A stretch of DNA of 64,000 nucleotides from Hsuehochloa calcarea (GCA_036346395.1 CM070609.1:27292223-27356222), one strand, 5' to 3'; positions 10,151-22,410 are shown, counted from the stretch's first letter. Made by a program: numbers and translations. The notes: a model not told the origin generated them from the sequence alone.

Positions 10151-12708
10151 TGATGATGATCCAAGAGCCAACAAATCTTTTGTACAGAAGTTCGGAAAGA
10201 AGTCTTTCATTTTTAATCGCTTTCCGAGCTTCTTTTGTTACCTTTTTGCGTGCGCTCCAGGGAGAGTCAAAGATGTGAAAGGCAGTTACAGCTACGCAGA
10301 AACCTTGCTCACATGTCACAAAACTCAAGCGATCAAACTGAGAGAAACAGAGTGGTACTGATGCAGCCTTGTTTCCGAGTGGATGAAACAGTAACTGCAG
10401 CAGTGGTGGTAGTACTGTGCTAGCAGGTAGCAGCTAGTGGTAGCCCTAGCTAGGCAGGCGAGGAAGAACAAGCCAGTAGTATAGAGTCTGTTCGAGAGAA
10501 CCGAGAAACGGCAGCGTCATGATTAGGAGAGCTGGGGCGGAGATCTTCAGGGGTCTAATCCGGAGCCGGAAGCGTAAGGAGCGGGCAAGAGATATTCGCT
10601 CCGCTTCGTTTCGAGTTTCTTCTCTCCTCTCTCCTCTCATCTCAGGGTGGTGTGGTGTTTCTCTGCAATGCATCAGTGTTATGGGGTGGTGGGGGGATTG
10701 GGTTCTGTTTCTTCTACCCGCTGCCGTGGCTGCAGCCAGCCAACCGCGCGGGGTTCCCACGATATTCCGAAAACCCAAAAGGGCGTCGTCCGGACTCTGA
10801 CCACCTTCCGTTCCCTCGGAACGTGATAGTTCTGCCAGATTCCTCCGGTCCGCTGCATGCAGGCCTCGGACCCACATGTCTAGTTCCGCCTTCTTCACGT
10901 CAATTTCCCTACGTCCACGGCCAACCTTACATGCAGGCAGGAACGGAAGGCTTTTTACTCTACATTTCGGTCTTGTAGCATTGTTAGGGTGGTTCTGGCT
11001 ATGATTTCTGTAGTATAAGTTTTGTTCTGAAAATATTAGGTCAAAGTTAGAATCGAACACACATCTCAAAGGTAATTTTAAAAAATCAAGAAAACTGACT
11101 TAGTTTAGAAAAGCAAGTTACAAATAGCAAAATCATTGTTATATTTTACAACCATATTTTAATCCTAACATTTAGTATCATGTACTATTTGTGGTATAAA
11201 ATTCAAACTATTTAGTTTTAAAAGTGTTTTCTGCCACTTCGTCTGGTTAGTCAGGCACTAGTATACTTAGTAGCTCTTACTAAGATTACGAAGCTTTTTG
11301 CATACTCGAGTGATCATGACAGTCACAAAGGGTCAAAAGGAAACATATGCGCTTGTGTTTTATATTTGTCTTCTATGATTACATACATTACTGTCCATTT
11401 TTTGTTGGCTATTTTTCTATGTAAATGAATCATTATAATGGTACACACATGGTTTCATAGTTTTGTAAGAAAAACAACTCTTAACATAGATCTTGTGTCG
11501 CTAATACATAAAAAAGAAATCTTTTGCGGCCTAACATACCAGCATGGTTTTAAGTAACCTATTGGGTTGACTACATATAAGATTGGTATAAAAATATTCA
11601 TCTACAATATATGTAAAAAAAATATTTCATGCATCTGTATAATTTCTTAAACTCTTTTGAGTGTTTATCTCTATTGAAACCTGAAATAATTTAAAGGTCC
11701 AAGTAATGTTTTTGTGGCCCTTCGGTGTAACCCGTCTTGTGGTGCATGCACCAATTTCTGTCTCCACCTCCACGGGCCCTGCACGGAGACATCAGTCCAA
11801 GACAAAATTATTTAATACCTAAACAAATGTAGATCGCCTCCATGTGGCCCCACCTTGTACAGGACCCCACCCGTCAGTCTCCTCACAGAAGATGGTAATG
11901 CCATGTGTGAGCTGGTGGCGGAGCCGGTTCTCAGAAGCTGAAGAAGACGGAACAATCAACGGCCTCGATTCGAAGGCCGTTGCCACTCGAATCCAAGATG
12001 GAGAAAAAGCTTCTGCGTTAGCAACCACATGTAATAATAAGCCTACCACTGACTAGACTAGAAACTAATAATAAAGATATGAGTGCACGATTTCCGAAGT
12101 TGTGTCGACCCTTCTTTTCCTACTCTCTCTACTCCTTTATCCATTTTCCCCATCTCGGTAATTCAGATAACTTCATTCATTTTCATTATCGTTTCCTTCT
12201 TTCTCGGGCACTCTCTCTCTCTCCCTCTAAGTGGCGGTAAAGATGGAATTCCAACATTAAAAACTAAGCTTTGAATTTACAAGTAGGAGAACTAGATAGA
12301 ACAAAATTAATATTTTTTTAGCTTAATATATAACATAAACGGTTAGCTTTTTAACGATACATATAGCGTCCTGGATGAAGCTCCGCACCCGGCCTTTTTG
12401 CATTTACGTTTGGTGGGGTGCACTGAGTATGTAGGTGCAGCAATGGGCTAGCTAGGCAGATGGCTAAGCAATCTTTGACCACCCAATCTGAGTGTACACG
12501 ATGTCTGGTTGCTCCTGAATGCATATGCACAGCGACAGTGTACTGTAGCTCCCCTGGTGCAGTCTATGGGATGGATCGGGTCAGGCTTTCTGAACAAAGA
12601 CGGTCAGACCATGTAAAGCTGCCGACGCCAGTCGTGGAGGTGGCCGAGTCGTAGCCGTTTGATCTACCGGCGTTTGCACAGGCCTGTCTCGCCTTTTCTG
12701 ATCAAGGG
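10151..12708. other. intergenic DNA, no gene recognised
   Basis: AT-rich sequence predominates from 11000 to 11700, with GC-richer patches at 10500-10950 and 11840-12010. The reading frames in these patches lack recognisable domains and start or splice context. No long inverted or tandem repeats were noticed. Confidence 0.5.
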
Positions 12709-12713
12709 GTTTG
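12709..12713. repeat. Target site duplication of copia element, left copy
   Basis: GTTTG directly precedes the 5' LTR, and the same five bases follow the 3' LTR at 16256-16260. This proves that 12714-16255 entered as one unit. Confidence 0.85.
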
Positions 12714-13071
12714 CGTTGGAAGTTGCTTCTATTCACGAAAGAGTGCATTTGAAGAGTCATCTATCTTCATTTCGTATCTTTTTCAAATTTTATATAAAGA
12801 GATGTTATTCATTTTTTGAGATGCACTTCGCAATCCTGTTCTTTTATTCTGTTCACGACGAGTTTTTACTTTGCTTTAATGCAAACTTCGTCCATACTTG
12901 TCCTATCATACTAGCCTATTTGTAGTAGATACTCAAAGCATTTAGACATGGTGTAAATAATCGCTTTAGGAAAGCGCTTTTGGCGTGATTCAAGTCTCTT
13001 TCTCCACAAATTTCCAACAATCTAAAGCGATTATTATAGAGTCCGAGGCTTCTGCTTCCGCCATCAAGTTC

Positions 13072-13410
13072 ATGAATCAAGACATGGTGCAACTTGATCG
13101 TTTCGACGACACGAATTCCACCCACTGGCAAGACAAGTTGAAGTTCTTCCTCTCGACCATAAAGCTCTTCTACATTCGTAATCCAGCGTTTCTTCGAGTA
13201 CCAACGCCCGAGGAGAACGACACCGACGAACGCAAGGCAGAGAGAACAAAGAGGAACGAGGATGATCTGATGTGCCATGGGCACATACTCAACAACCTCT
13301 CCGACCGGCTGCATGATCTCTACACCGACACGCCATCGACAAGAGACATCTCGAATACTCTGGAGAGAAAATACAAAGCAGAGGAGGAAGGTACACAACA
13401 TTTATGCTAA
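13072..13410 (+). pseudogene. copia gag N-terminal fragment
   Basis: The frame encodes the start of a UBN2-type copia gag: 'LDRFDDTNSTHWQDKLKF', then 'AERTKRNEDD', 'GHILNNLSDRLHDLYT' and 'ERKYKAEEEG'. This is the nucleocapsid precursor that packages element RNA. The frame stops at 13408, immediately at the junction with reverse transcriptase sequence, so the rest of gag and everything up to mid-reverse transcriptase has been deleted. Confidence 0.7.
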
Positions 13411-13439
13411 AATTTTATATTGTAAAGTTACGGGAAACA

Positions 13440-13964
13440 CTGTGATTTTTGTGTGTGTTTTATCTTGATGGTATGTTGATCATTAGCAATTATGCTAAAG
13501 GCACAACATAAATAAATATATTTCTGATTTCTTGTTTCAAAATGAAAGATCTTGGAAAAGTTGACACTATTTTGGGTATCAAATTAATTGAAATAAAATA
13601 GTAGGGGTTTTGAACTTAGTCAATCTCATTACGTGGAGAAAATTCTTGATAAGTTCAAACATCTAAACTTTAAAGAAGTAAGCACCTCATTTGATTCAAG
13701 TGTAAAACTTGTAAAGAATGGAGGAAGAGTAGTGGTTCAACTTGAATATGTGAGTGCTATTGGTTGTCTCGTGTACTTGATGCAATGTACAAGACCAAAT
13801 ATATCATATGCAATTACTAAATTAAGCAGATTTACTAACAACCCCAGTGTTGAGCATTGGAAAGTAATTGGGAGAGTTTTTGGATATCTTAGGAAAACCA
13901 AAGATCTAAGCCTAAATAATACAAGATTTCCTACTGTCTTAAAAAGAAAATTCTGATGCAAGTT
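13440..13964 (+). pseudogene. copia reverse transcriptase C-terminal part
   Basis: About 13455-13600 holds a decayed 'YVDDML' catalytic block in which the second aspartate reads as glycine, followed by 'MKDLGKVDTILGI'-like residues. The open frame 13633-13956 continues with 'HLNFKEVSTSFDSS', 'GCLVYLMQCTRPNISYAI' and 'VFGYLRKTKDL'. It would run into RNase H but is interrupted at 13964 by the nested insertion. Confidence 0.7.
13960..13964. repeat. 5-bp direct repeat flanking nested insertion, left
   Basis: AAGTT occurs at 13960-13964 and again at 14967-14971. Taking out one copy plus the intervening 1002 bp brings the copia RNase H sequence back into contiguous register, as expected for a target site duplication. 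Confidence 0.7.
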
Positions 13965-14966
13965 AAGTTTCGAAGGTTTGAATTTGGGAGGTTGAATTTG
14001 GCTAAGTCCCAAGGCGGTCCGACCGGCTCACGGGAGCGGTCCGACCGCCATGGGCGGTCCGACCGCTCACTGAGCGGTCGACGGTTTCTACTTGAACGTC
14101 GGTCAACTTCGTGGCGATGTTGTTTTGTTAGGTCAAAGTCATTGGTTTCATGGTATATGATTTGCATGATGCATGTTTTGACTAACATGGGTCAAGTTGT
14201 GAAGAACGTGTTCCCGAATACGTGTTTTCTTGTCTATGGTTGTGCATGTAGCTTGGTGGTCAACGACGGTCAACGGCGAGGAGAATCGGGACTAGACTTG
14301 AAGAGTTGAGGTCCAGAACGATCGACGATGCCGGGTGAGGTCAACGACTCAAGCGTGACACAAGATGGACAAGGATGACCTATTGGCAAATCCATGGTGC
14401 ATGGTGAAGCGGTTTAGGTCAAAAGTTAAAGACGGCGCTCATGAAGCGTGCGTGTGTGACCCGCTTGTTAGTGGGCCTTAACGGAGCCCAAGAGAGTCAA
14501 ACCCTAAGAGTTTTAGGCCTCCACTATAAATAGGAGGAGATGGTGGTCGCACTCTCTCTCTCGCTTTTATGTTTCAAAACCCTAATTGTCTTTAGGGAGT
14601 TGAGGTGGAGGCTAGGGCTTTTCATGGTTTGAGGAGAATTTCGTGATCCTTGATTGTCTCATGATCCATGATGGTGTGGATGTAATCCAAGATCAACCAC
14701 GAAATCAATCTATGCAAGGTTTGCTTGAGATAAGTCTCTTTCGTTCTTGCTTTCAATTTCGTGTTTTTATGGCTTTCTTTGATCCGCGAGTTTGTGATTG
14801 ATTCTTTCACGTGAATTAGCTTGCGTGATATGTGTGAATCTATCTAGCATCATCTTGATCATCAATCTCTCACGAACAAGCTTTAGGATCAAGTTTTCGT
14901 TCTTGCCCTGGTTTTAGACCTCCTGTTAATCAATTGGCAATTGCTCAAGATCGCTCCAAGAATTAT
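13965..14966 (+). mobile_element. Nested 1002-bp insertion derived from LTR family X
   Basis: The whole segment matches the interior of the family X LTR. It has GGTCnGACC palindromes at about 14015-14075, the 'gtgaagaac' and 'ggtcaacgacgg' blocks, a TATA box ('ctataaatag', 14524-14533), and a 'aaaccctaatt' leader. Both ends fall inside the LTR: it neither begins with the LTR's TGTTGAG nor ends with TTCAACA. It is nevertheless framed by a 5-bp direct repeat and a precise junction in the host copia element. It could be a truncated integration, a non-autonomous derivative, or filler copied in during break repair. Confidence 0.65.
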
Positions 14967-14971
14967 AAGTT

Positions 14972-15400
14972 GGATATCATGTGTTGAAGATAGCAAATCC
15001 ACAACAGGATGGGCATTTACATTGGCCAGTGGGGCTATTCCTTGGAAATACAAGAAACAAACTTGTATTACTCACTCCACTATGGAATCTGAATTTGTGG
15101 CTCTTGCTTTGGTAGGACAAGAAGTTGAATGGTTAAGAGAAATTCTTTTAGAAATTCCACTGGCACGTGAAAATGTATCGACACTGTCAATACATTGTGA
15201 TAGCCAGGCTACTTCAGCTAGAGTATACAGTGAAGTGTACAATGGTAAGTCTGGACATATGAGTTAAATACATGATTATGTGAGAAAATTAATCAAGGAT
15301 GGAATAATTTCTTTTTTATCTGTGAGAACAAATGTTAACCTTGCTGATTCCTTTACTAAACCACTAAAAAGGGACCTGATAAAAAGACTTCCTTGGGAAT
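14972..15400 (+). pseudogene. copia RNase H
   Basis: 14972-15267 encodes 'WISCVEDSKSTTGWAFTL', 'KQTCITHSTMESEFVAL' and 'SIHCDSQATSARV', the RNase H motifs of copia elements with acidic residues at D, E and D. The continuing 'IKDGIISF' and 'NLADSFTKPL' motifs lie past an in-frame stop at 15265, so the gene is broken. It completes the reverse transcriptase fragment at 13440-13964. Confidence 0.75.
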
Positions 15401-15907
15401 AAGACTTCAACTCAATAATAAATCCATTAGCAATGGTAACCCAACCTAACACTAGTAATTAACTAGTTTTATGGTTTAAAGGGTAACAACAAGTTGTGAC
15501 GTGGATGGTTCAACATTTATCTAATTGTAAAATGTTGGTTGTTACTGTTTTGAGGGTTGAGTATTTAACTCTTAATGAGATTCAGCTGTTGAGGACAAGT
15601 ATCTGTAAGTAACAAAGATACTGAAAGAATTTCTAGAGTTACCTCATATTTTTTCATTAATATAGGATGAGCATATGGCCATTAATAGTGCTAAGCGTGT
15701 TTTTGTGAATAGAACGTTGTAAAGAATGTGTAATGCAAGATCAGTTTTGATATAAGGAAAAATTGGTTCAAAGCTTTTATGATACCTTTAATTTCATCAA
15801 AACTTTGTTGTGTATATACTAAGATTATGTTCAAATCGAAAGATACCTAACTGTATTAATATTCTTTTTATTACTATGTATGAACTATTTTAAAACAATT
15901 GAGGGAT
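15401..15907 (+). other. copia 3' untranslated region
   Basis: This is AT-rich sequence between the RNase H relic and the 3' LTR. 'ttgagggat' just before 15908 is the likely polypurine tract. No coding potential was seen. Confidence 0.5.
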
Positions 15908-16260
15908 TGTTGGAAGTTGTTTTCAAACAACAAGTTGTGTCTCTTCACTGAAGGTGCATTCGAAGATTTGTGTCTCTTCATTTCACATCCTTTCACGGGA
16001 GTATGCATTCAAAGAGTCGTGTCTTTTCATTTCACATCTTTTCAAACTCTATAAAGAGATGTCATTCAGTTTTTGAGATGCACTTCGTTCACGACGAGTT
16101 TTCACTTTGCTTTAGTGCAAACTTTGTCCAGATTTGTCTTATACTACTAACTTATTTGCAGTAGACCCTCAAAGCATTTAGACATAGTGCAAATAATCGT
16201 TTTAAAAAAGTGTTTTTGTTGTAATTCAAGTCTCTTTCTCCACAAATTTTCAACAGTTTG

Positions 16261-17797
16261 CTTTAATTAGCACGAGCAATTTACCTTGCCTCGAAAGTAC
16301 TCTTCAAGCATACGTACATTTAGCATTACTATTACTCTAGTACTACCTGATTTGATTAGTACTCTGGTACCTGATTTGATTCGTGTTGGTATTTATATGT
16401 AATGAGGCCATGCACTGACGGTGTGAGCCTGTGACGTCCCTGTGAGTACTGGTCTTCAAATCCCATCTTAATTTGTTGCCCTATGCATGCTGCATGCATG
16501 TACATGCATTGACCTTTTTCATCAAAAAAAAGTACATACAGTGCCTTAACATGGGTACTCTTTGTGTGAGTTGTGATCCGTATTTCTACGCGCATATATG
16601 GGATTCATACATTTTTTTCAAGACGGTGAGATCAGTCGGCCAGTACAATCATCTTAACGTTCGCAACTTACATGTCACGTGTTCTAATCCTGAAAAATAC
16701 TAGTGTAAAATCAACACAACTCCATTAGTCCACCACATCACAGATACTTAGTTACTCCACGCGTACTCTAATCCGTTCAGTTGCTGCTTAAAAAGAAGAC
16801 CCATATCCTTGACAGTTAACAGTGGACCCGGTTGCCGCATTTTCTTTCTGTGAAGCCTCCCATACAGGGCAGTCTCCGGGGAAAATCCAAACAGTTTATC
16901 TGGCTTCTATTCTTTATAGTCAGACATGTGATATATGACATCATCTTGTCCTTCACTTCTAAACATGTAATCTGACTTTGACACTGTTTAATTGCCTCTC
17001 CTATCACGCTTGCCTCTACAAACTTTTTTCCGATTGCAAGATAGATGCACATGCTGCACACCATCACACAGCACATACACATGTGAATGTGCCCCTGTTT
17101 CACACGTCTAATGAGACGGAGGTCAAAAATAAATCTTTAATCTCATAAAATTCATACTGAAACACACTAAACGTGAATAATAGATAAAATTTGTACCGTG
17201 ATAGGTGAAGTTGCACCCTACAACTCCACTACAACCCGCCAAAAAGTGGTTCTCTAAAACTTTTCTGTAAGTACTTGCATGCGTAGTATAATGTACTGTC
17301 CTTAGCAATATATATATATAAAAGCAAGGGGGTGCCTGCTTTCCAAAATGCAGGTCTGCTTTGACATGCAAGCTAGGGACCATATCTTTTGCCAAATCCC
17401 ATCCCCAGTGACTAAAAACCGCTTTACCTGATTGCACACTTGGATTCATGGGGTTAAAAGCAGCATGTAATATCGATTAGGGTTTGACTGCGGCTGTGGG
17501 AGTGGTCGTGTCAGTCCCCTCCTCGTGCATTGCTGCATGCCTTTCCCACGCTACGCACACACCCTTTTGAGTCTTTTTGAGCTCTCTTTCTCCCTCTTCA
17601 CTCTTTTTTCCTTGTGTCTGTGGGTGAGAGATGAGAGAGAAATAGAGTTTAAAGGCAAAAGTTACTCCAGAAGGTCCCTAAAAAATATGAAAAGTCAATC
17701 AAAGTGCAGTCGAAAGTAAAGTACTGTTGCAAATTTAGTCCTTTCCGGTAGGAAATTAACGGGGTCCTTCAGTCTTCACCCTTTTGGTTCTTTCCGA

Positions 17798-17838
<41 letters not shown>

Positions 17839-18655
17839 CAAGTTACTAGTAAGTATACTACGGTACCACCGCAACTTCCAGCAATGGATGGATAGATCGA
17901 CGCATAGATATGGCCACAGCCTAGCCCAATGTCGCTGTAGCAAAGCGTCCGTGATGCGGATGTTAACAGCAGTGCGTGGAACACTAGGTGCACCATCACG
18001 CAACAGTGGGACTGTGCGAGTAAACCGACCATCGGCCCGCAGCGAGGCGATGATATGAAATATATGATGACGAGCATCGAGACACCAAGGACCAAACAAT
18101 AGATGCGCCTTGAATGGTAAAGCGCCAGGGGCCGCCGCGCGGGCCAGGTCGGGCTCTGCTTCATGATCGAGCCGAACACGGAACGATGTTTTCTGTTCTA
18201 GTCGGCCGCGCCCGTATCGCAATCGGCGTAGCTTGTTACAGGGTGGTCGTGCCGTGCCGTGCCGTGCGATGAGAGGAGGTTTCGCGCGCGGCGCGGACGA
18301 GCTTGGGTCGAGCCGCGCGCGGCGCGGAGGCTCGTCGTTTAGATCCGGAAGTAGGATGGTGTGGTGCCAGAATTCAGTCTGTACCGGCAGGACTCTTTTC
18401 AGTCGAAACGATATCAGCTTCAACGGGTTCAGATGGACGCGCACGGGAGTTTGGAAGATCTCACAGTGGCCGCGATAGCAGACTCAGTGCCGACTTCACT
18501 TAAGGCGGGAGCACTCATAAACTTCAGTGTAGACAGCATTATCGTCACCCAATGGCTGCAATTTGATGCAATTAAATTACTGCACGTTTATTGCGGTCTG
18601 TAGATTTTCTCAAGCACTATTTACATTGACTTGTTGCCATTTTGCTTTCACTGAA
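16261..18655. other. intergenic DNA with AT microsatellite
   Basis: No gene was recognised. A (TA)n run of about 35 bp lies at 17803-17838 and a shorter one at 17309-17320. A GC-rich island at 18110-18360 contains 'cgcgcggcgcgg' repeats at 18288 and 18315. Frames crossing it on either strand show no family resemblance. Confidence 0.5.
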
Positions 18656-18938
18656 CTCATGGCTATATAAAGTAGACATGGCCAGATGGATCGTGCCAGC
18701 TGGGCCTGTTCGAAGCACGACACTGTTAACCCGGCCCGTACTGTTTATAGGCCGGGCCAGTATAGCATGGAAGCCTAGGTTGTGCTTGGGTCCAGAGACA
18801 GCACGATGGGCGGACCGCACGCGACAAGACGTGCCGTGCGAGCAATGGAGAGGATGAGGAGGGCAGGATTCAGGAGGCTACGACTGGTGGGACCGGCGTG
18901 GCGGCGACGGGGTGGGGCTGGCGCGGAGGGAGAAGAGG

Positions 18939-19081
18939 GGATGGTGGAAGAAGAGGGGACGGGGGAAGGCAGCCGGCGTAGAGGAAGATGGGATGGAGGG
19001 GACGGGGGAAGGCAGCCGGCGTAGAGGAAGACGGGATGGAGGGGACGGGGGAAGGCAGCCGGCGTAGAGGAAGACGGGATG
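18939..19081. repeat. 43-bp tandem repeat, about 3.3 units
   Basis: A GC-rich unit beginning 'gacgggggaaggcagccggc' recurs at about 18958, 19001 and 19044, spaced exactly 43 bp apart with one substitution between units. It lies in the left subterminal part of the hAT remnant. Confidence 0.8.
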
Positions 19082-19539
19082 GGGGAGACGGAGGGAGAAG
19101 AGCACACCAGGGGTGAGGGGACGGGGAGGTGGGTTGTGCTAGGCACACCACGACACGGACGAAAATTGCCCGTTGGGGTCGTTTGGCACGGTGGGCTGTG
19201 CCTAGCACGACACGGCTGTGTGTGTATATATACTGGTATTTATTATGCTAAGATGATAGATATAATAGTGTAAGTTTCGATTTTGCAGTTTTTGTTATTG
19301 AAAATTACGATAGCTTTGCTCTAAGTGATTACGAACTTTCACCAGATGATATTACATCCATGGAGAATGTTGCTGCCTCAAACCAACTGGAGTTGTTACG
19401 GAAAGGGCAAGCATGAATACCATCATCGGGCTCTACGGCAGCATCTTCGTCGGTGACCACCGAAACAAAAAGGTCCAGGTCAAGTACATCAGGAGTTTGA
19501 AAGAATTTCGATAGGACAACCAAGGCAGACACAGAGGGA

Positions 19540-21216
19540 GTTCATGTACCATATGTTGTTTGTAAATTTTGTCGTCATGATCTATCTGTAAAGTTTTCAG
19601 ATGGAACAGGGCACTTGCTTAGATATGCTTCAACATGTAAGACTAAGCAAGGATTGACGATGAGGCAGAAGTAGCTGCAGTACAACCCCGACGGTACGAT
19701 ACTTAGCTAGAACTATAATCCTGAGGTAGCCCGTCAATCTTTTTGTTACTTAATTGCTTCTGAGGATTTACTTTTAGGCTTTGGGGAGTCTACAGCTTTC
19801 GAAACTTTACATTGAGACTGCGCATAATCCTATATTGTCTACCGTTTCTAGACAGACAACAACTAGGGATCTAGTTAAATACTATAATGAACGTTGTGAT
19901 AAATTAAAGGAACTATTCAATACATACACATTTTCGATGGCCATGACCTCAAACATATGGAATGGTCGGGTTAGGGAGGATTATCTTAGTGTAGTTATTC
20001 ATTATGTTAATGACAACTAGGAAATGAAAAAAAAGAATTATAGGTTTTAAATTAATTGATGTAGCACACACGGGTGAAAATATTGTAGATTGTACTATCA
20101 AAGTTGTGGAAGACTTTTATCTTACAAATAAAATATTTTCAATTACTTTAGACGGTGTCGCTTCAAACTCTAGGGCAATGGATATTCTTACTTCAGTGTT
20201 GGGTATATACGCTGATTTCTTCTTGCTACATCAACGATATGGTTGTCATATTATTAACCTTATAGTAAAATGTGGTTTGAAGAGGTTGACTTCGTATATT
20301 TAATCTTTCCGCAATGCGATATCTTTCTTGAATAATTCTAACCAAAGAAGAGCAACATACAAGAACTTCTACATGGCAATGGGTGTACGTCCAAAAAAAT
20401 TTAGTTTGGATATGTCGGTAATATGAAACTCTACTTACTTGATGCCTAAGAGTCTTTTACCATTTAAAAGCACATTTTATGTTTTTATTCAAACGCACCA
20501 TCAAAGCTCTGATGATGGTAATGTACTATTGATTGAGAAATATTGGTTCATCGGTAAGAAGATACTTCAGTTTTTACAAAAAATTTATGAAGCTACTCTT
20601 GCTTTGCCCGCCGTGTATTATCCAACATCTTCTATAATTGTGCATACTATTCTTTAGATTGCTACTCAACTAAAAATGTATGAAATTGACATAGTTTTAC
20701 GAGAGGTTATTATTGCTATGAAAAGTAAATACCTTAAATATTAGAGAGAAATCCCTTTCCTATATGTATTTGTATTTATTTTAGATCCTAGAGCTAAAAT
20801 TCAATGATTTGCTAAGGTTCTTGGTCTTCTTAGTGATGCTACAGGCCTAAACTATTTTGACTATTTCGCAGATGTTCATTCTAGATTTACTGATGTTTTT
20901 CAAAGATATGAAAATAAATTTCAGAGAGTTCGTTTGCAACGACCTCCACTACCACCCACCTCAGGTAACAAGACAAATTTTGTGGGGGCAAGATATGTTA
21001 ATTGTTCTGTCACACGGTTTCCTCCGAGTCTACTTTCAATTTTTCTAGAAGAATATTGGAGGAAAGAAGAACACACCTCATGAGTAAGGTTGTGGAGATA
21101 CTTCTAATTGTAAAGGACGGAGAACAAGCTAATGCACGAATACAACACTCTGTAGAAAATATAGAGATGGCGAAGGTGTTCAAAAAATTATACCTAGACA
21201 ACGACACTTGCAACAC
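19540..21216 (+). pseudogene. hAT transposase, decayed
   Basis: A BED zinc-finger-like cysteine/histidine arrangement at 19555-19650 ('VCKFCRHDLSVKF' then 'GTGHLLRYASTC') is followed by 'SRQTTTRDLVKYY' and 'MTSNIWNGRVREDYLSVV' (19850-20010). The latter carries the first catalytic aspartate block with SN in place of SD. Next come 'ITLDGVASNSRAM' (20140-20185), 'DFFLLHQRYGCHIINLIVK' (20210-20275) and, at the C-terminus, 'TVSSESTFNFSRRILEERR' (21009-21065), the hAT dimerisation region. Each block sits in a different frame or behind stops, so no active transposase can be made. The order and spacing match RICESLEEPER/Ac-type proteins. Confidence 0.75.
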
Positions 21217-21450
21217 AAATGTATGTAGAGTTATATGTTGTATTGCTTTTCCTTTGCTAAGGTTTTATCATGTTGAGCTTTTACTCGGCAAATATTTTAA
21301 TAAGACAATCATTTAAACATTAGTAAAGCTTTTTTTATTACATGTTCAAAATGTTTGTCTCATTTTTTTTAATTTTTATATGTATTTATGAATTCTACAC
21401 TTTTTTTGTTTTATTTTATTAAATATTTTGGGCTAAATGGGCCAACCATA

Positions 21451-22410
21451 GCCTGTGGGATTGTCACAACCCGAATAACTAGCGGGCTTTATCGGGCCGC
21501 TCGTTCGGCCATGACTAATATAAAGCCTTGTAACCTCAGCTGGAGCTCTTTTCTTTTAGTTAATACAAACCCTAGCCGTTACAGAGTACTTGTAGTTCTT
21601 AGCTCATAAACCCTAAAATACCAAAAACGACTCAAATCTCGCTTGATTGTTGTATCGTTCGGATTTGCACTCTCGGATACTGACAGATGGGCTTGGTGGC
21701 GATGTTTTCTTGCCTGTTATTGGGCTGGCCCAGATAAAATTCGCCAAGTTGTCACCTTTACTAGGCGTACTTGGGCTAGATTTCGCCACTCGCGGAATGT
21801 GCTGCACTACTGTAGTCTGTACGTCACGCGCGAGCACGACAGTGTAGTATACTGGTATAGCTTTGTGCGGAGAGGACTGATCTGCGTCACCAACTTCTTC
21901 AATTGACAAGAAACGTTGAGGCCCTGTTTGTTCGGCGCACTGAAGTTGCAGCGTTGAAACAGGGCATAATTATTTGTTCAGCACGTAACATAAACAGGTA
22001 TTGGCATCGTCCTTGGGCCATGGAAGGCTGGGTTGGGCCTGAATGGGATTGACTTGACCCTTTCATGCAAACTAATCTATCTTGATTCATGGGAGGCTCG
22101 GAACCGACGTACCCCGCAAACCCGCCGCCTCGATCTCAAATCCCGCCGCCTCCTCCGAGCAAATCGCGTGCTCCCTCCCGTCCCGTGCGCCTCCGCCGCA
22201 TCATGGACAGCCAGCCCCATCCTTCCTCCGACTCGCCCCCGGCCGAGACGGCCTCCTCAGTCCTCTCCCGACATGAGCAAAACATTGGCATCCTTTGCCG
22301 TGACGATCGAGAGTTCGTCACCTTACGGTGACTCCGCAAGGCAGCGAAGACGACCCCAGCCCGCGTGTGTGCCCGGTGACAGCCCAGCTCTGCGTGATTA
22401 ATCGGCCCTT
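21451..22410. other. unassigned sequence with GC-rich 3' part
   Basis: 21500-21620 resembles the leader part of an LTR or a gene ('ataaagccttgtaacc', 'aaaccctagccg', 'aaaccctaaaat'). 22080-22400 is GC-rich with a possible coding frame from the ATG at 22204, which may be the N-terminal side of the DUF1618-like fragment that follows ('LCRDDREFV'), but I cannot confirm the joining. Confidence 0.4.

Larger units (their letters stand above)
12714..16255 (+). mobile_element. copia retrotransposon, internally deleted
   Basis: The 5' LTR is 12714-13019 (306 bp, first base C instead of T) and the 3' LTR is 15908-16255 (348 bp, TGTTGG to CAACA). They share blocks such as 'ttttgagatgcacttcg' and 'tctctttctccacaaattt'. 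The 3' LTR is longer because of a partly duplicated 'cattcgaag/catttcacatc' segment. Target duplication GTTTG is exact. The interior runs from a gag start straight into the second half of reverse transcriptase and then RNase H; protease, integrase and the reverse transcriptase N-terminus are missing. A 1002-bp piece of LTR family X is inserted within the RNase H region. Confidence 0.85.
18656..21450 (+). mobile_element. hAT (Ac-like) transposon remnant
   Basis: 19540-21220 encodes dispersed but collinear pieces of a BED-finger hAT transposase. The left flank 18672-18800 is rich in 'gggcc' and 'agcacga' words, and the right flank near 21425-21450 has 'aaatgggccaacc', as in the subterminal zones of Ac-like elements. 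Clean terminal inverted repeats and an 8-bp target duplication could not be confirmed, so both borders are approximate. Confidence 0.6.

Noticed and set aside
10446..11069. 207-codon minus-strand frame downstream of HSFB4
   Set aside because: No domain, unusual composition, crosses an AT-rich boundary; probably chance.
18110..18360. Ribosomal RNA or organelle insertion suggested by high GC
   Set aside because: No recognisable rRNA core motifs; only short 'cgcgcggcgcgg' repeats.
17776..18444. 222-codon minus-strand open frame crossing the AT microsatellite
   Set aside because: Its C-terminus is an IYIYIY run from the microsatellite, and the rest has no recognisable family or splice context.
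22204..22331. Separate small gene starting at the ATG 22204
   Set aside because: More likely a decayed N-terminal part of the DUF1618-like fragment; too short and unsupported to list as a gene.
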